41,485 bases of DNA, taken from NCBI GenBank assembly GCA_022821685.1, contig JAJEDD010000041.1, forward strand, positions 1 to 41,485, given 5' to 3'. Positions 1 through 7,769 of the stretch are shown here, piece after piece. Below the pieces are notes generated by a model that saw only the letters and a program-made list of their open reading frames with translations, was not told the origin of the DNA and ran no database searches. The translations under genes and the position numbers were made by a program. Numbering within the stretch: position 1 is the first letter of the stretch; each line of letters opens with the position of its first letter. Source of the stretch: Acidimicrobiia bacterium. Its GTDB lineage: Bacteria > Actinomycetota > Acidimicrobiia > Acidimicrobiales > Aldehydirespiratoraceae.

Positions 1-175
1 GGTCATTCCCGCTCTTGTTCGCTTCGCTCACGGGCCGCTCGGGCCACAGCCTCACAAGCTCGGCCTCAGGGTCATTCCCGCTCTTGTTCGCTTCGCTCAC
101 GGGCCGCTCGGGCCACAGCCTCGCCCGTATGCGCCAAGGTCTCCCCCTATTCGCTAGGCCTCAGGGTGAACATCA
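1..175 (+). repeat. Tandem copies of the dispersed intergenic repeat
   Basis: Two head-to-tail copies of the family core: positions 1-53 are repeated exactly at 70-122. The second copy runs on into the right-hand end typical of the family (a ...CTATTCGCT...GGCCTCAGG string ending near 173). Core hallmark: TTCCCGCTCTTGTTCGCT followed by a GC-rich stretch holding ACGGGC...GCCCGT arms. No gene is supported here; the short ORFs are translations of the repeat. Confidence 0.85.
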
Positions 176-181
176 GGTTAG

Positions 182-289
182 GTCTTCGATTGGGGCGGGT
201 TCAGGGTGCGTTTCGGGGTGCCGTGCCTCACCGGTCGCCGCGCCGCCGCCGCGTCTTCGATTGGGGCGGGTTCAGGGTGCGTTTCGGGG
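182..289 (+). repeat. 37-bp direct repeat upstream of surE
   Basis: Positions 182-218 recur exactly at 253-289 (71-bp period), beginning GTCTTCGATTGGGGCG. The 34 bp between them are CG-rich (GCCGCCGCC). The sequence differs from the dispersed repeat to its left. It fills the rest of the 300-bp leader before surE, and no coding gene is evident. Confidence 0.85.
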
Positions 290-291
290 GC

Positions 292-297
292 TAGGGT
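292..297 (+). promoter_or_regulatory. Candidate -10 box of surE
   Basis: TAGGGT fits the actinobacterial TAnnnT -10 pattern and lies six bases before the GTG start. That spacing would give a leaderless mRNA. No Shine-Dalgarno sequence is visible in between. No -35 was identified. Confidence 0.45.
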
Positions 298-303
298 CGG
301 CTG

Positions 304-1128
304 GTGCGCATTCTTGTCACCAACGATGACGGCATCGACTCCATCGGACTGCATGTGCTGTCTCGGGCCATGGCCGAGCTCGGCGATGTGGTGGTGGTCG
401 CCCCCGACAAGGAGTACTCCGGGTACGGCGCCGCCTTCGGTCCCCTGCATCTGATCCAGCCCGACGTGCACCGCGCCCGCATCGACGGGCTCGACGAAGT
501 GTGGTCGGTCACCGGCCCTCCGGCGCTGTGTGTGATGTTCGGCCGTCTGAACCTGTTCGGGCACTACGACCTAGTGGTGGCCGGCATCAACCCCGGCGCC
601 AATGTGGGCCGCTCGGTGTACCACTCGGGCACGGTCGGGGCCTGCCTGACCGCCCGCAACGGCGGCATGAGCGGCGTGGCCGTGAGCCAGACGGTGGAGT
701 CGTTCGGGGTGGAGGGCCAGGGCTGGGAGGAGATGCTCGCCGATCAGCACTGGGACACCGCCGCGGCAGTGGGCGCAGCCGCGGTGGAGGGACTGGTGGC
801 CGCGCTGCCGCCGGAGCCGGTGGTGCTCAACATCAACGTGCCGGACCGGGAGCTTCACGAGGTCAAGGGCTGGAAGCGCACCGAGGTGGGCATAGAGCCG
901 CCCCGCTCCATGGCCACCGCACGCCTCGATCCCAGGCCGGGCCACACCGACGCCTTCCGGGTGAAGATGGACTGGGGCGAGGCCATCGAGCTGCCCGAGC
1001 ACACCGACGGCGGCGCGGTGATGGCCGGATGGGTGTCGGTGGGCTGGCTGGGTCGCCTGGAGGCCACCGAACCGGGCTTCGCCGGGATCGCCGAGGCCGA
1101 GTCGCGCCTCAACCAGCTGCTGTCCTGA
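304..1128 (+). CDS. surE: 5'/3'-nucleotidase SurE
   Basis: SurE-type metal-dependent phosphatase that removes phosphate from nucleoside 5'- and 3'-monophosphates in the cytoplasm. The 274-residue product starts MRILVTNDDGID; D8 and D9 are the family metal ligands. An EYSG motif (about residues 37-40) and the segment GINPGANVGRSVYHSGT (about 94-110) supply the other conserved metal and phosphate contacts. Length is normal for the family. The GTG start gives the canonical N-terminus, which leaves no room for an extension. It is followed 24 bp later by an ABC-F gene on the same strand, so the two may be co-transcribed. The C-terminus is about 20 residues longer than E. coli SurE, which is common in actinobacterial members. 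Confidence 0.95.
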   Translation: MRILVTNDDGIDSIGLHVLSRAMAELGDVVVVAPDKEYSGYGAAFGPLHLIQPDVHRARIDGLDEVWSVTGPPALCVMFGRLNLFGHYDLVVAGINPGANVGRSVYHSGTVGACLTARNGGMSGVAVSQTVESFGVEGQGWEEMLADQHWDTAAAVGAAAVEGLVAALPPEPVVLNINVPDRELHEVKGWKRTEVGIEPPRSMATARLDPRPGHTDAFRVKMDWGEAIELPEHTDGGAVMAGWVSVGWLGRLEATEPGFAGIAEAESRLNQLLS

Positions 1129-1152
1129 CCGACGGCCTCTTGGCGTTGCACG

Positions 1153-3108
1153 GTGACTCTTGCCGCGTCGGGCCTGGCCAAGGCCTACGGCGCCCGCCGG
1201 CTCTTCGAGGGCGTGACCCTTCATCTGTCGCCGGGTCGGCGGGTTGCGCTGGTGGGCGGCAACGGAACCGGCAAGACGACGCTGCTGGAGATTCTGGCCG
1301 GCCGGGGCGAGCCCGACGCCGGCACCGTTGCCAAGCCCCGCGATACCCGGATCGGATACCTGCCCCAGGACCTGCGCGAGGTCTATGAGGGAACAGTCCG
1401 CGGCCATGTGATGGCCGGTGCCGGACACCTGTCGAAGCTGGCCGGAACCCTGCAAGAGCTGGAGCACCGGCTCAGCGCCAGCCCCGACTGTCAGGACGAG
1501 CTCGTGGCGCGGTACGGCGAGACTCAGGCCCAGTTCGAGCAACTCGGCGGCTACGCCCTAGAGGCTGAAGTGGCCAAGATCCTGGCCGGGCTCGGCTTCG
1601 CCCCATCCGACTCGCAGCGGCCGGTGGCCGAGCTGTCGGGCGGCTGGAGGATGAGGGCGGCGCTGGCCCGCCTGCTGGCGTCGGAACCCGACATCCTGCT
1701 GCTCGACGAGCCCACCAACCATCTCGACGTCGACTCCATGTCGTGGCTGGAGCGGCGCCTGGCTGCATGGCCCGGCTGCCTGCTGTTCGTAAGCCACGAC
1801 CGCGACTTCATCGACGCGGTGGCGGACCGGATAGTCGAGCTGGCGGCGGGCACCACGACCGCCTACGACGGCGGGTTCGCCGAGTTCGTGGTGGCCCGCA
1901 CCGAGCGCATCGAACGCGTCGAGGCAGCCGCAGCCCGCCAAGCCCGAGAGGTGGCCCGGGTCGAGCGCTTCGTGGAGCGCTTCCGCTACAAGGCCAGCAA
2001 AGCCCGTCAGGTTCAGAGCAGGGTCAAGACCCTCGAGAAGCTGGAGAGGGTCCAGATGCCCAGCCGCTCCGAGCTGGCCGCCCGCTTCGCCTTCCCGCCG
2101 CCGCCCCGCTCCAGCCGGGTGGTGGCCGAACTCACCGACGCCGCCGTTGGCTATCCCGACGGCGAGGGCCCGGTGGTGGCCGGTGCGACCCTGGCGGTGG
2201 AGCGGGGCCAGACGGTGGCTCTGGTGGGCCCCAACGGTGCGGGAAAGACCACTCTGCTGAAGCTGATACTGGGCGAGCTGTCTCCTACGGCCGGCCAGGT
2301 CCGGATCGGTGCCAGCGTGCGGGTGGCGGCCTTCGGCCAGCACCAGGCCGACGAGTTGGACGGCGCCAAGCGAGCGATCGAGGTGTTCTCGGCCGGCATC
2401 GATCCGGGTCGGCGCAACTTGCGGACGGTGCTCGGCGCCTTCGGCTTTCGGGGCGACGACGCCGACCGGCGGGTGGCGGAGCTCTCCGGCGGGGAGCGCA
2501 CCCGGTTGGCTCTGGCTCGACTGATGGTGGAGCCGGCGAACCTGCTGGTGCTCGACGAGCCCACCAACCATCTCGACCTGCCCAGCTGCGACATCCTCGA
2601 GGACGCTCTCGGCGCCTATCCCGGCACCGTGCTGCTGGTGACCCACGACCGGCACCTCATCCGGGCGGTGGCCGACGCGCTGATCGAGGTCCGCCACGGC
2701 CGGGCCGTCTGGCATCTCGGCGCCGACGAGTCGGTGCTGTTCCCCCAGGCTCTGCCCGAGCAGCCAGCCCCAGATCCGCAGGCAGCGAGGACGCCGAGTC
2801 CAGTGCGGGCCGACCGGGCCGAGCGGCGCAGGGCCAGCGCTCAGGAGCGGGCGGCGACCAGCAAGCTCCGCCGGCGGGTGGCCGAACTTGAACGAGCATG
2901 GGCCGCCACCGATGCCGAGGTGACCGAGCTGCACCGCCGACTCAGCGATCCCGCGGTGTACGAACGGCCCGAGGAGGTCCACGCGCTGGCATCGGCCCAC
3001 ACCGAGGCCGCCGAGCGGGCCGCGGCCCTGCTGGCGGAGTGGGAGACGTCGCTGGCCGAACTCGAAGCGCTCGACTCACGCCCAGAAGGAGGATCAGCGG
3101 CAGAATGA
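1153..3108 (+). CDS. ABC-F family ATPase (Uup/Ettd-like)
   Basis: Soluble tandem-ABC protein of the ABC-F class, whose members act on ribosomes (translation throttling, rescue or antibiotic protection) rather than in transport; there are no membrane segments. Domain 1 has Walker [10 protein letters not shown] (about residues 35-43), signature LSGGW and Walker [12 protein letters not shown]. Domain 2 has [14 protein letters not shown] and [11 protein letters not shown]. An arginine- and lysine-rich linker joins them (about 245-315). The C-terminal 90 residues are charged and predicted coiled coil, as in Uup-like members. The GTG start is the first in frame; no clear ribosome-binding site is seen. 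The subfamily cannot be settled by eye. Confidence 0.93.
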   Translation: MTLAASGLAKAYGARRLFEGVTLHLSPGRRVALVGGNGTGKTTLLEILAGRGEPDAGTVAKPRDTRIGYLPQDLREVYEGTVRGHVMAGAGHLSKLAGTLQELEHRLSASPDCQDELVARYGETQAQFEQLGGYALEAEVAKILAGLGFAPSDSQRPVAELSGGWRMRAALARLLASEPDILLLDEPTNHLDVDSMSWLERRLAAWPGCLLFVSHDRDFIDAVADRIVELAAGTTTAYDGGFAEFVVARTERIERVEAAAARQAREVARVERFVERFRYKASKARQVQSRVKTLEKLERVQMPSRSELAARFAFPPPPRSSRVVAELTDAAVGYPDGEGPVVAGATLAVERGQTVALVGPNGAGKTTLLKLILGELSPTAGQVRIGASVRVAAFGQHQADELDGAKRAIEVFSAGIDPGRRNLRTVLGAFGFRGDDADRRVAELSGGERTRLALARLMVEPANLLVLDEPTNHLDLPSCDILEDALGAYPGTVLLVTHDRHLIRAVADALIEVRHGRAVWHLGADESVLFPQALPEQPAPDPQAARTPSPVRADRAERRRASAQERAATSKLRRRVAELERAWAATDAEVTELHRRLSDPAVYERPEEVHALASAHTEAAERAAALLAEWETSLAELEALDSRPEGGSAAE

Positions 3109-3180
3109 CCATCCCCCGCAGTCTGCCTAGGGGGTACGACACGCCACGGTCCGCGGCCTTCTACCCGGCTCAGCGGGATC

Positions 3181-3188
3181 TATAGGAT
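3181..3188 (+). promoter_or_regulatory. Candidate -10 box of the DUF3039 gene
   Basis: TATAGGAT (core TAGGAT at 3183-3188) sits eight bases before ATG 3197, consistent with a leaderless or nearly leaderless transcript. No Shine-Dalgarno sequence intervenes. Confidence 0.4.
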
Positions 3189-3196
3189 CGGTGACC

Positions 3197-3487
3197 ATGA
3201 CCGCCAGAGCCCGCTTGATCCCCAGCGCCGCAGCCGAGACCATTTCGGCGCCGGGAACCTCGACCGTCACCGAGTCGGACGTGCGGCCGGTTACCGACGA
3301 CGGCGACCACGACCGATTCGCTCATTACACCCGCCGGGCCGACGCCAGCCGGGCCTACGTCGAGGGCACGCCGGTGCGGGCCCTGTGCGGCAAGGTGTGG
3401 GTGCCGAGCCGGGATCCGTCCCGATACCCGATCTGCCCGGAATGCGCCAAGATACGGGAACGACTCCGCAAGAGGGCCTTCAACTGA
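3197..3487 (+). CDS. DUF3039 domain protein
   Basis: Small protein (96 residues from ATG 3197; a GTG at 3191 would add two). The hallmark of the actinobacterial DUF3039 family is present: DDGDHDRFAHY, then GTPVRALCGKVWVPSRDP, then YPICPECAKI. One Cys in ALCGK and a CPEC pair suggest a small metal site, but the function of the family is unknown. The family is essentially confined to Actinomycetota, which helps place the organism. The putative -10 box argues for the ATG start. A membrane-anchored peptidoglycan-binding protein follows 26 bp downstream. Confidence 0.9.
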   Translation: MTARARLIPSAAAETISAPGTSTVTESDVRPVTDDGDHDRFAHYTRRADASRAYVEGTPVRALCGKVWVPSRDPSRYPICPECAKIRERLRKRAFN

Positions 3488-3513
3488 CGGCCGGGCTGGC
3501 GCCAGAGACCGCT

Positions 3514-3909
3514 ATGCGCGCCCACCTGCAGGGGACGTTCCTGCTGATCGTGCTGCTGCTCGTGTTCTGGGGAATGCTGAACTGGGCCGTTCCGATCCTG
3601 GACGACGCCGTGTTCGGCGACGACGGCGCCATCGTGGCCCGAGCACCCCTGGAGGTGGACGAGCCGACCGAGCGCGGCTTGGAGGAGGATCGTCCACTCG
3701 CCGGCAACGAGGTGGCCGATTTGCAGGGCGCTCTCACCCAACTCGGCTACAGCCCCGGCCCGATCGACGGCATCCTGGGCGAGCTGACCCGCCAAGCGGT
3801 AGACGAGGCCAAAGCCGATGTCGGACTGGCCGAGCAGTCGGACCGCAAGCTGCTGGAGACCCTCACCGCCGCCCTCGAAGCGCTCGGCGACACCCCCGCA
3901 CAGCCCTGA
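3514..3909 (+). CDS. Membrane-anchored peptidoglycan-binding-like protein
   Basis: 131 residues from ATG 3514. A single hydrophobic segment at about residues 7-26 (FLLIVLLLVFWGMLNW) anchors the protein. An acidic linker follows, then a PG_binding_1-like module (about 70-125). Its core pattern is VADLQGALTQLGYSPGPIDG...LTRQAVDEAKAD, the usual LQ..L..LGY..GPIDG.....T..A. Such modules bind cell-wall peptides, so an envelope role outside the membrane is likely. No enzymatic domain is present. A longer in-frame ORF starts at 3385 but overlaps DUF3039, so the internal ATG just before the membrane segment is preferred. The stop codon falls inside the first copy of a 15-bp direct repeat. Confidence 0.75.
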   Translation: MRAHLQGTFLLIVLLLVFWGMLNWAVPILDDAVFGDDGAIVARAPLEVDEPTERGLEEDRPLAGNEVADLQGALTQLGYSPGPIDGILGELTRQAVDEAKADVGLAEQSDRKLLETLTAALEALGDTPAQP

Positions 3910-3991
3910 AATGCCCCCACGCAACGGGCGCCCGATCACGCCGCTGGTCGTTGCACTCTCGGCGGCGGCCCACGGGCAGCCCTGAAATGCC
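3901..3991 (+). repeat. 15-bp direct repeats flanking a 61-bp insertion
   Basis: CAGCCCTGAAATGCC occurs at 3901-3915 and again at 3977-3991. The first copy carries the stop codon of the upstream gene (TGA 3907-3909). The second carries the ATG used by the glycosylase (3987). Before the insertion the two genes would have been separated by one base (TGA-A-ATG). The intervening 61 bp contain short inverted arms GCAACG (3921-3926) and CGTTGC (3949-3954). Confidence 0.75.
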
Positions 3992-4913
3992 GCGCGCTGG
4001 CGAGACCGCACTGGCCGCGCCGGGCCGGGCGCCGGACCGTTCCACGGTCTTCCGACCCGGCTACGACCTCAACTTGAAGGTGACGTTGATGTGGGTGAAG
4101 ACTTCACAGCGACGCACCGGCGTCGGGTGGTGGGCGACCGAGACGCCCGAGGGCTCGGCCTCGGTGGCCTTCCGGGCCGTCGGCGGTGAAGTCGTGGCCG
4201 ACGCTTGGGGGCCGGGCGCCGAGTGGGCCATCGACCGGGTGCCGGCCCTGCTCGGAGGCCGCGACGATCCCAGCGGGTTCCGTCCCCTCGATCCGGTGGT
4301 GCGCGATCTCACCGCTCGGCTGGGCATGCCCCGGCTGGGGGCCACCGGCCGCTGGTTCGAGGCGATGGCCACCGCCGCGGTGTACCAGCGGGTGGTCAGC
4401 GCCGACGCCAGGGCCTCGGTGGCCCGGATGGGCCGGCTGCACGGGGCCGAGGTTCCCGGATCAGGGCCGCTGCCGCTGTTCCCCCGCCCCGAGGCAGTGC
4501 TGAAGGTGCCCGACCACGGATTCCATCGAGCCGGCGTCGACCGGGGGCGCGCCCGAGTGATCCGGATGGCAGCCAAGCACGCCCACCGCCTCGAGGATCT
4601 GGGCGACCGACCGGCGGACGAGGCCCGCCAATGGCTACAGCGCCTGCCCGGCGTCGGCCCCTGGACCGCGGCCCGAACAACGGGCGCGGCCGCGGGCGAC
4701 CCCGACGCAGTGCCGGTGGGCGACCTGCACGTGCCGAGGCTGGTGACCTACGCCCTCAGCGGTTCCGACAACGGCGACGACGACTCGATGCTGGAACTGC
4801 TGGAGCCCTACGCCGGCCACCGGGGCCGGGTCGTTCGCTTGGTGAAGGCAGCCGGCATCGGCCCGCCCCGGCACTTCTGCGCCCCCACCCGCTTCGACAT
4901 CAGCCGCGTCTAG
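3987..4913 (+). CDS. AlkA-like DNA-3-methyladenine glycosylase (HhH-GPD)
   Basis: Base-excision repair glycosylase that removes alkylated purines. From ATG 3987 the product has 308 residues. The helix-hairpin-helix LPGVGPWTA lies at about 220-228 and the catalytic aspartate is D246 in VPVGDLHVPR, the expected HhH-GPD spacing. The N-terminal 110 residues match the small AlkA-like beta domain only loosely. No FeS-type Cys cluster is seen at the C-terminus, so EndoIII or MutY is excluded. A longer ORF begins at 3951 but starts inside the 61-bp insertion. An AlkD-type glycosylase gene lies immediately downstream on the opposite strand, so two alkylation-repair enzymes are neighbours here. Confidence 0.85.
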   Translation: MPRAGETALAAPGRAPDRSTVFRPGYDLNLKVTLMWVKTSQRRTGVGWWATETPEGSASVAFRAVGGEVVADAWGPGAEWAIDRVPALLGGRDDPSGFRPLDPVVRDLTARLGMPRLGATGRWFEAMATAAVYQRVVSADARASVARMGRLHGAEVPGSGPLPLFPRPEAVLKVPDHGFHRAGVDRGRARVIRMAAKHAHRLEDLGDRPADEARQWLQRLPGVGPWTAARTTGAAAGDPDAVPVGDLHVPRLVTYALSGSDNGDDDSMLELLEPYAGHRGRVVRLVKAAGIGPPRHFCAPTRFDISRV

Positions 4914-4966
4914 CCGGCTCGGCCGCTTGGAGCCAGGGCGCACACGGCGCGAGCCCACGGCGCGGC

Positions 4967-5686
4967 CTACCCGCTCGGCCTCTTGGCGGCCTTCTGTGCT
5001 TGACGGGCTGCTCGGCGCGCCCGGTGGGCGAGGGTGCGCTCCACGTAGGGGGCCACCTCGGGGGTCTTGCAGCCGGTCTGGCCGTGGTCGACGCTCACCG
5101 GGCCGATGCGCTCGGTGGCGGCCAGCACCGCTCGATGCAGGCTGTCGTGGCGCAGGGCCATCACGATCATGGCGCCGTTCATCTCGTGGCGGACCCGGTT
5201 GGGCCGCCTGCCGATCTCGGCTTCGATCTGCTCCAGCAGGCCCCCGAGTTCCTCGAGCGTCCACACCGCCGGATTCTCGGCGGTGCAGGTGACGATGAAC
5301 CAGCCGACCGACGCGGGCCACTCGCCCGGATCATCTCGCCAGGCATCGCTCAAGCGACGGGCGTGCGAGGTCTGGGCGCACAGCCCGCCCAAGCCCTCAG
5401 CCAGGATGTAGTTGTCGACGTCGCCCAGCCATCGGCGGGCCAGCGACTCGTCCAGCGCAGCGGAATCGGCCACCCGCAGCGCCAGCACCCGGGCATCGTG
5501 GTTGCCGCAGTCCCACAGCTGCCGGGCCAGCCCGTGGTCGATCTTGATCGACTTGGCGATCCGGCCCAACTCGGCGTAGCTGACCCCGAACACGGACTCG
5601 GCCGCGCCGTGGCGGGCATAGACCTTGCGGTTCTGGGCCGTCCCCGCGGCCTCGAGCGCCGCCATGACCTCCGGGAGCTGCGCCAC
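4967..5686 (-). CDS. AlkD-like DNA alkylation repair protein (HEAT-like repeats)
   Basis: AlkC/AlkD-family DNA glycosylase that excises bulky or cationic alkylated bases without base flipping. The 239-residue product is all-helical. It contains KVYARHGA, FGVSYAELGRIAK, LARQLWDCGNHDARVLAL and then a WPASVGWFIV segment, which follow the AlkD repeat order (the LW..g.hE.R.la motif is recognisable). The C-terminus is a basic tail (RARRAARQAQKAAKRPSG). Translation probably starts at GTG 5686. The gene lies eight bases downstream of mscR and in the same direction, so it is probably in that operon. This links alkylation repair with formaldehyde detoxification, a plausible one-carbon damage theme. Confidence 0.85.
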   Translation of the reverse strand: MAQLPEVMAALEAAGTAQNRKVYARHGAAESVFGVSYAELGRIAKSIKIDHGLARQLWDCGNHDARVLALRVADSAALDESLARRWLGDVDNYILAEGLGGLCAQTSHARRLSDAWRDDPGEWPASVGWFIVTCTAENPAVWTLEELGGLLEQIEAEIGRRPNRVRHEMNGAMIVMALRHDSLHRAVLAATERIGPVSVDHGQTGCKTPEVAPYVERTLAHRARRAARQAQKAAKRPSG

Positions 5687-5694
5687 CAGCGTGT

Positions 5695-6780
5695 CTACAG
5701 CACGACGACGGAGCGCAGCACCTCGCCGCGCTCCATCTTGTGGAAGGCCTCCTCCACGTCACCGAGGTTGATCGTCTCCGACACGAAGCCGTCGAGGTCG
5801 AGGCGGCCCTGGAGGTAGAGGTCGATCAGCATGGGGAAGTCGCGGCTCGGCAGGCAGTCGCCGTACCAGCTCGACTTGAGGGCCCCGCCCCGGCCGAACA
5901 CCTCGATGAAGGGCAGCTCGATGGTCATGTCGGGGCGGGGCACGCCCACCAGCACGACCGTTCCGGCCAGGTCTCGGGCCTCGAAGGCCTGCCGGTAGGT
6001 CTGGGGCAGGCCCACCGCCTCGATGGCCACATCCACGCCGTTGCCGCCGGTGAGGGCCTGGATCTCGGCCACCGCGTCGGCCTCGGAGGAGTTGACGGTG
6101 TGGGTGGCGCCGAATCCCTTGGCCCATTCGAGCTTGCGGTCGTCGATGTCCACCGCGATGATGGTCGAGGCCCCGGCCAGCTTGGCGCCGGCGACGGCGG
6201 CGTCGCCCACTCCCCCGCAGCCGAACACCGCCACGCTGTCGCCCCGGCCCACGCCGCCGGTGTTGATCGCCGCACCGATTCCGGCCATCACGCCGCAGCC
6301 CAGCAGGCCCGCCGCGGTGGCCGGAGCGGCCGGATCGACCTTGGTGCACTGGCCCGACGCCACCAGCGTCTTCTCGACGAAGGCGCCGATGCCCAGCGCG
6401 GGCGACAGCTCGGTGCCGTCGGTCAGCGTCATCTTCTGTGAGGCGTTGTGGGTGCTGAAGCAGATGTGGGGACGGCCCCGCAGGCACGAGCGGCACTGGC
6501 CGCACACGGCCCGCCAGTTGAGGATCACGTAGTCGCCGGGCGCCACCTCGGTCACGCCGTCGCCGACGGACTCCACCACCCCGGCGGCCTCGTGGCCCAA
6601 CAGGAAGGGAAACTCGTCGTTGATGCCGCCCTCGCGGTAGTGGAGGTCGGTGTGGCAGACGCCGCACGCCTGTATGGCCACCACTGCCTCGCCCGGGCCG
6701 GGATCGGGCACCACGACCTCGGTGATCGCAACGGGCTCGCCCACCGCCATCGACACCACTCCTTGCACGGTCTGTGACAT
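5695..6780 (-). CDS. mscR: S-(hydroxymethyl)mycothiol dehydrogenase
   Basis: Zinc- and NAD-dependent medium-chain dehydrogenase that oxidises S-hydroxymethyl-mycothiol, and so detoxifies formaldehyde in actinobacteria. The 361-residue product starts [17 protein letters not shown]. It has the catalytic zinc motif [21 protein letters not shown] and GHEAAG. The structural zinc cysteines lie in [15 protein letters not shown] and the Rossmann motif is [13 protein letters not shown]. Segments such as [11 protein letters not shown] and SSWYGDCLP are characteristic of the mycothiol-type subgroup. ATG 6780 is chosen because AGGAGGT lies 7-8 bases upstream; the ORF open to 6819 has no better start. Confidence 0.95.
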   Translation of the reverse strand: MSQTVQGVVSMAVGEPVAITEVVVPDPGPGEAVVAIQACGVCHTDLHYREGGINDEFPFLLGHEAAGVVESVGDGVTEVAPGDYVILNWRAVCGQCRSCLRGRPHICFSTHNASQKMTLTDGTELSPALGIGAFVEKTLVASGQCTKVDPAAPATAAGLLGCGVMAGIGAAINTGGVGRGDSVAVFGCGGVGDAAVAGAKLAGASTIIAVDIDDRKLEWAKGFGATHTVNSSEADAVAEIQALTGGNGVDVAIEAVGLPQTYRQAFEARDLAGTVVLVGVPRPDMTIELPFIEVFGRGGALKSSWYGDCLPSRDFPMLIDLYLQGRLDLDGFVSETINLGDVEEAFHKMERGEVLRSVVVL

Positions 6781-6785
6781 TTCTC

Positions 6786-6821
6786 GGACCTCCTGTGCTC
6801 TCCGGGAACCTCGGCACACTA
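6786..6821 (-). promoter_or_regulatory. mscR ribosome-binding site and candidate -10 box
   Basis: AGGAGGT on the minus strand (about 6788-6794) precedes ATG 6780. TAGTGT (6816-6821) fits a -10 box and would give an untranslated leader of about 30 bases, unlike the leaderless arrangement at several neighbouring genes. Confidence 0.5.
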
Positions 6822-6902
6822 CCGCTCAACGCTCGACCGGTCCATCTATCAGGAAGCTGGCCGCCCCTCGCCGAAGCTCGGGACTCCGCCGCAACGGGGA
6901 CG

Positions 6903-6908
6903 TAGATT
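6903..6908 (+). promoter_or_regulatory. Candidate -10 box ahead of DUF2277 remnant and pcm
   Basis: TAGATT, eight bases before ATG 6917. It matches the start-proximal -10 boxes elsewhere in the window. It now probably drives pcm. Confidence 0.4.
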
Positions 6909-6916
6909 CAGAGTCC

Positions 6917-6964
6917 ATGTGCCGAAACATCACGACCCTGCGGGGTCTGGCCCCACCAGCCTGA
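6917..6964 (+). pseudogene. DUF2277 N-terminal gene remnant
   Basis: A 15-codon ORF encodes MCRNITTLRGLAPPA and then stops at TGA 6962-6964. DUF2277 proteins of actinobacteria and other phyla begin almost exactly this way (MCRNI.TL...PPAT). They normally continue for about 70 more residues, which are missing here. A -10-like box stands directly in front, so the promoter and first codons of a DUF2277 gene seem to be retained and abut pcm. An alternative is a short leader peptide that resembles DUF2277 by chance, which is less likely given the run of matches. Confidence 0.6.
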
Positions 6965-6972
6965 GGTTGCCG

Positions 6973-7649
6973 ATGGCCTCGGCGGCGGACGGGCTGTCGG
7001 ACCTCGCGGCCCAGGCCCGCCGCCACGGAGTGCGCGACGAGGCCGTCTTGGAGGCCATTGGCCGGGTGCCGCGCCAGGACTTCGTCCCCGCCGGTTCGCG
7101 GCAGCCGCCTTCGACGACGGCCCGCTGCCCATCGGCGAGGGCCAGACCATCAGCCAGCCCGCCATGGTGGCCATGATGGCCGAGGCGGCGCAGCTGAGCC
7201 CCGACGACCGGGTGCTGGAGGTGGGCGCGGGCTCGGGCTACGGCGCGCTGGTGCTGCGAACCCTGGCCGGGCGGGTGGTGACCATAGAGCGGCGGTCGGC
7301 GCTGGCCGAGAAGGCTCGGGCCGCCTTGGCCGCTTTGGCCGCCCAGGACTGCGGGGAGGTGGAGGTCGTAGTGGGCGACGGAACGCTGGGGTGGCCCGCC
7401 GAGGCGCCCTATGACGCCATCGTCGTGACCGCGGCCGGGCCGACGCCTCCGCCGCCGCTGCTGGAGCAGCTCGCGCCGGGCGGCCGTCTGGTGATCCCCA
7501 TCGGCCCGCGGCACGGCAGCCAGCACCTCATGCGCTACACCCGCCGCCATCCAGCCGGCGAGGATCCGCCGCCCAGCGACGCCTATCGCGAAGAGCGGCT
7601 CACCCCGGTGCGTTTCGTGCCCCTAATCGGCACCCACGGCTACGCCTGA
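6973..7649 (+). pseudogene. pcm: Protein-L-isoaspartate O-methyltransferase, frameshifted
   Basis: The family repairs isoaspartyl residues with S-adenosylmethionine. The N-terminal part, in the frame of ATG 6973, reads ARRHGVRDEAVLEAIGRVPRQDFVPA. The rest lies in another frame from about 7098: AAAFDDGPLPIGEGQTISQP, then VLEVGAGSGYGALVLRTLAG (SAM-binding motif), and ends at 7649. The switch falls between about 7093 and 7101 and fits loss of one base. Read together, the two parts make a normal-length enzyme of about 225 residues. Either the gene is inactivated or the base was lost in sequencing. A shorter ORF from ATG 7164 lacks the conserved GQTISQP region and would not be functional alone. 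Confidence 0.8.
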
Positions 7650-7650
7650 G

Positions 7651-7769
7651 AGCGAGCCCCGCGGCCTCACCGGCATAGGCCGTTCACCCAGACGTCTCAC
7701 CCACTCGCTCGGCCTCTGGCTCGCGCATCGACCCGCAGCCTCACCGGCAGAGGCCGTTCACCCAGACGT
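7651..7769 (+). repeat. Degenerate repeat-family copy with duplicated guaD 3' end
   Basis: Directly after the pcm stop comes AGCGAGCC, like the left end of the dispersed repeat. TCTCACCCACTCGCTCGGCCTCTGG (about 7695-7719) matches its right end. Between them, 7664-7695 duplicates the last 32 bp region of guaD (7738-7769) with one mismatch (T at 7676, G at 7750). The duplicate carries the end of the reading frame but no gene. Confidence 0.7.

Noticed and set aside
1..289. CRISPR-like repeats at the left end
   Set aside because: Only two units of each type, unequal in sequence, with no regular short spacers; the units belong to a dispersed repeat and a separate tandem duplication.
4205..5818. 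Long plus-strand open frame (537 codons) across the glycosylase and AlkD-like genes
   Set aside because: It shifts through arginine/proline/alanine-rich, family-less sequence and overlaps two well-supported genes on both strands; a shadow of high G+C.
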